From contig CAZMUN010000008.1 of NCBI GenBank assembly GCA_964569815.1, positions 1-36,048 on the forward strand: DNA of 36,048 bases, given 5' to 3'. Source of the stretch: CAZMUN01 sp964569815 (GTDB lineage: Archaea; Iainarchaeota; Iainarchaeia; Iainarchaeales; GCA-2688035). A program made the position numbers and the translations under genes. Positions 35,948-36,048 of the stretch are shown here, one piece after another (positions within the stretch are counted from its first letter, which is position 1; each line of letters opens with the position of its first letter). A model generated the notes under the pieces. That model was not told where the DNA came from, did no database searches, and saw only the letters and a list, made by a program, of their open reading frames with translations.

Positions 35948-36048
35948 ATGAAAAGTAGAGGACAAGCAGCGTTAGAGTACCTAATGACTTACGGATGGGC
36001 TTTGATCGTCATAGCAATCGTAGTTGGTGTGCTTGTGTTCATTGTTTC
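35948..36048 (+). CDS. Pilin-like protein with class III signal peptide (partial, cut by window end)
   Basis: The first 33 residues are visible: a short basic start (MKSRG), then QAALEYLMTYGWALIVIAIV and further hydrophobic residues. This is the archaeal class III signal peptide: a prepilin peptidase of the FlaK/EppA type would cut after Gly5, before Gln6, and the hydrophobic helix forms the filament core. Proteins of this start are archaeal type IV pilins or related small membrane subunits. The rest of the gene lies outside the window. A strong AGGAGGTT ribosome site and a long leader suggest abundant expression. Confidence 0.85.
   Translation, partial: MKSRGQAALEYLMTYGWALIVIAIVVGVLVFIV

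Overview
The window is archaeal chromosome. It carries a complete archaeal-type mevalonate pathway, an archaeal D-aminoacyl-tRNA deacylase (DTD2), KaiC-like ATPases, TATA-like boxes about 28 bases before many start codons, and at its right edge a class III (archaeal pilin-type) signal peptide. The small intergenic spaces, the QAALEYLMTYGWALIVIAIV-type pilin start and bacterial-type CoaE and CoaD fit a DPANN-like archaeon such as Diapherotrites or a relative. That placement is a guess from style, not from a marker gene. No rRNA, tRNA, CRISPR array or transposase was found.

Left part (1-4808): a repeat- and hairpin-rich leader; a two-gene unit (SAM methyltransferase and a basic coiled-coil protein); a 370-base gene-free stretch with two hairpins; then leftward genes for a basic small protein, a degenerate dual-specificity-phosphatase-like protein and a polysaccharide deacetylase. 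Divergent from these is a permuted NlpC/P60 (papain-like) hydrolase, followed by a very basic hypothetical protein.

Envelope block (4900-9122): an 850-residue surface protein with eight Cys-rich repeats, two beta-sandwich-like segments, one membrane helix and a cytoplasmic coiled coil; a small beta-rich protein; a lipoprotein; and a winged-helix-like protein. Next (9123-11995) come a NagB-PIG-L fusion, DTD2 and a Nudix protein of the type I IPP isomerase family.

Core of the window (11990-22959, all leftward): twelve tightly packed genes from one apparent promoter near 23003. In transcription order they are a GltD-like flavin/Fe-S oxidoreductase, class II HMG-CoA reductase, HMG-CoA synthase, acetoacetyl-CoA thiolase, DUF35 scaffold, mevalonate kinase, UbiX flavin prenyltransferase, UbiD-like anhydromevalonate phosphate decarboxylase, AcnX large and small subunits (phosphomevalonate dehydratase), isopentenyl phosphate kinase and an IDI-like Nudix protein. 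Together they take acetyl-CoA to IPP by the archaeal (AcnX/UbiD/IPK) route, including the enzyme that makes the prenyl-FMN cofactor. The last step, IPP to DMAPP, is open: both Nudix proteins at the end of the cluster lack the catalytic Cys of type I isomerase.

Right part (23056-36048): a helical basic protein; ThyX split by an HNH-bearing intein inside its signature motif; pyruvate phosphate dikinase; a Cas4-like nuclease; a coiled-coil protein; a KaiC-like ATPase with a Walker-A-less partner; two GT4 glycosyltransferases; the bacterial-type coaE-coaD pair; and the first 101 bases of a pilin-like gene. Two unexplained structured intergenic elements lie at 32012-32098 and 34640-34705.
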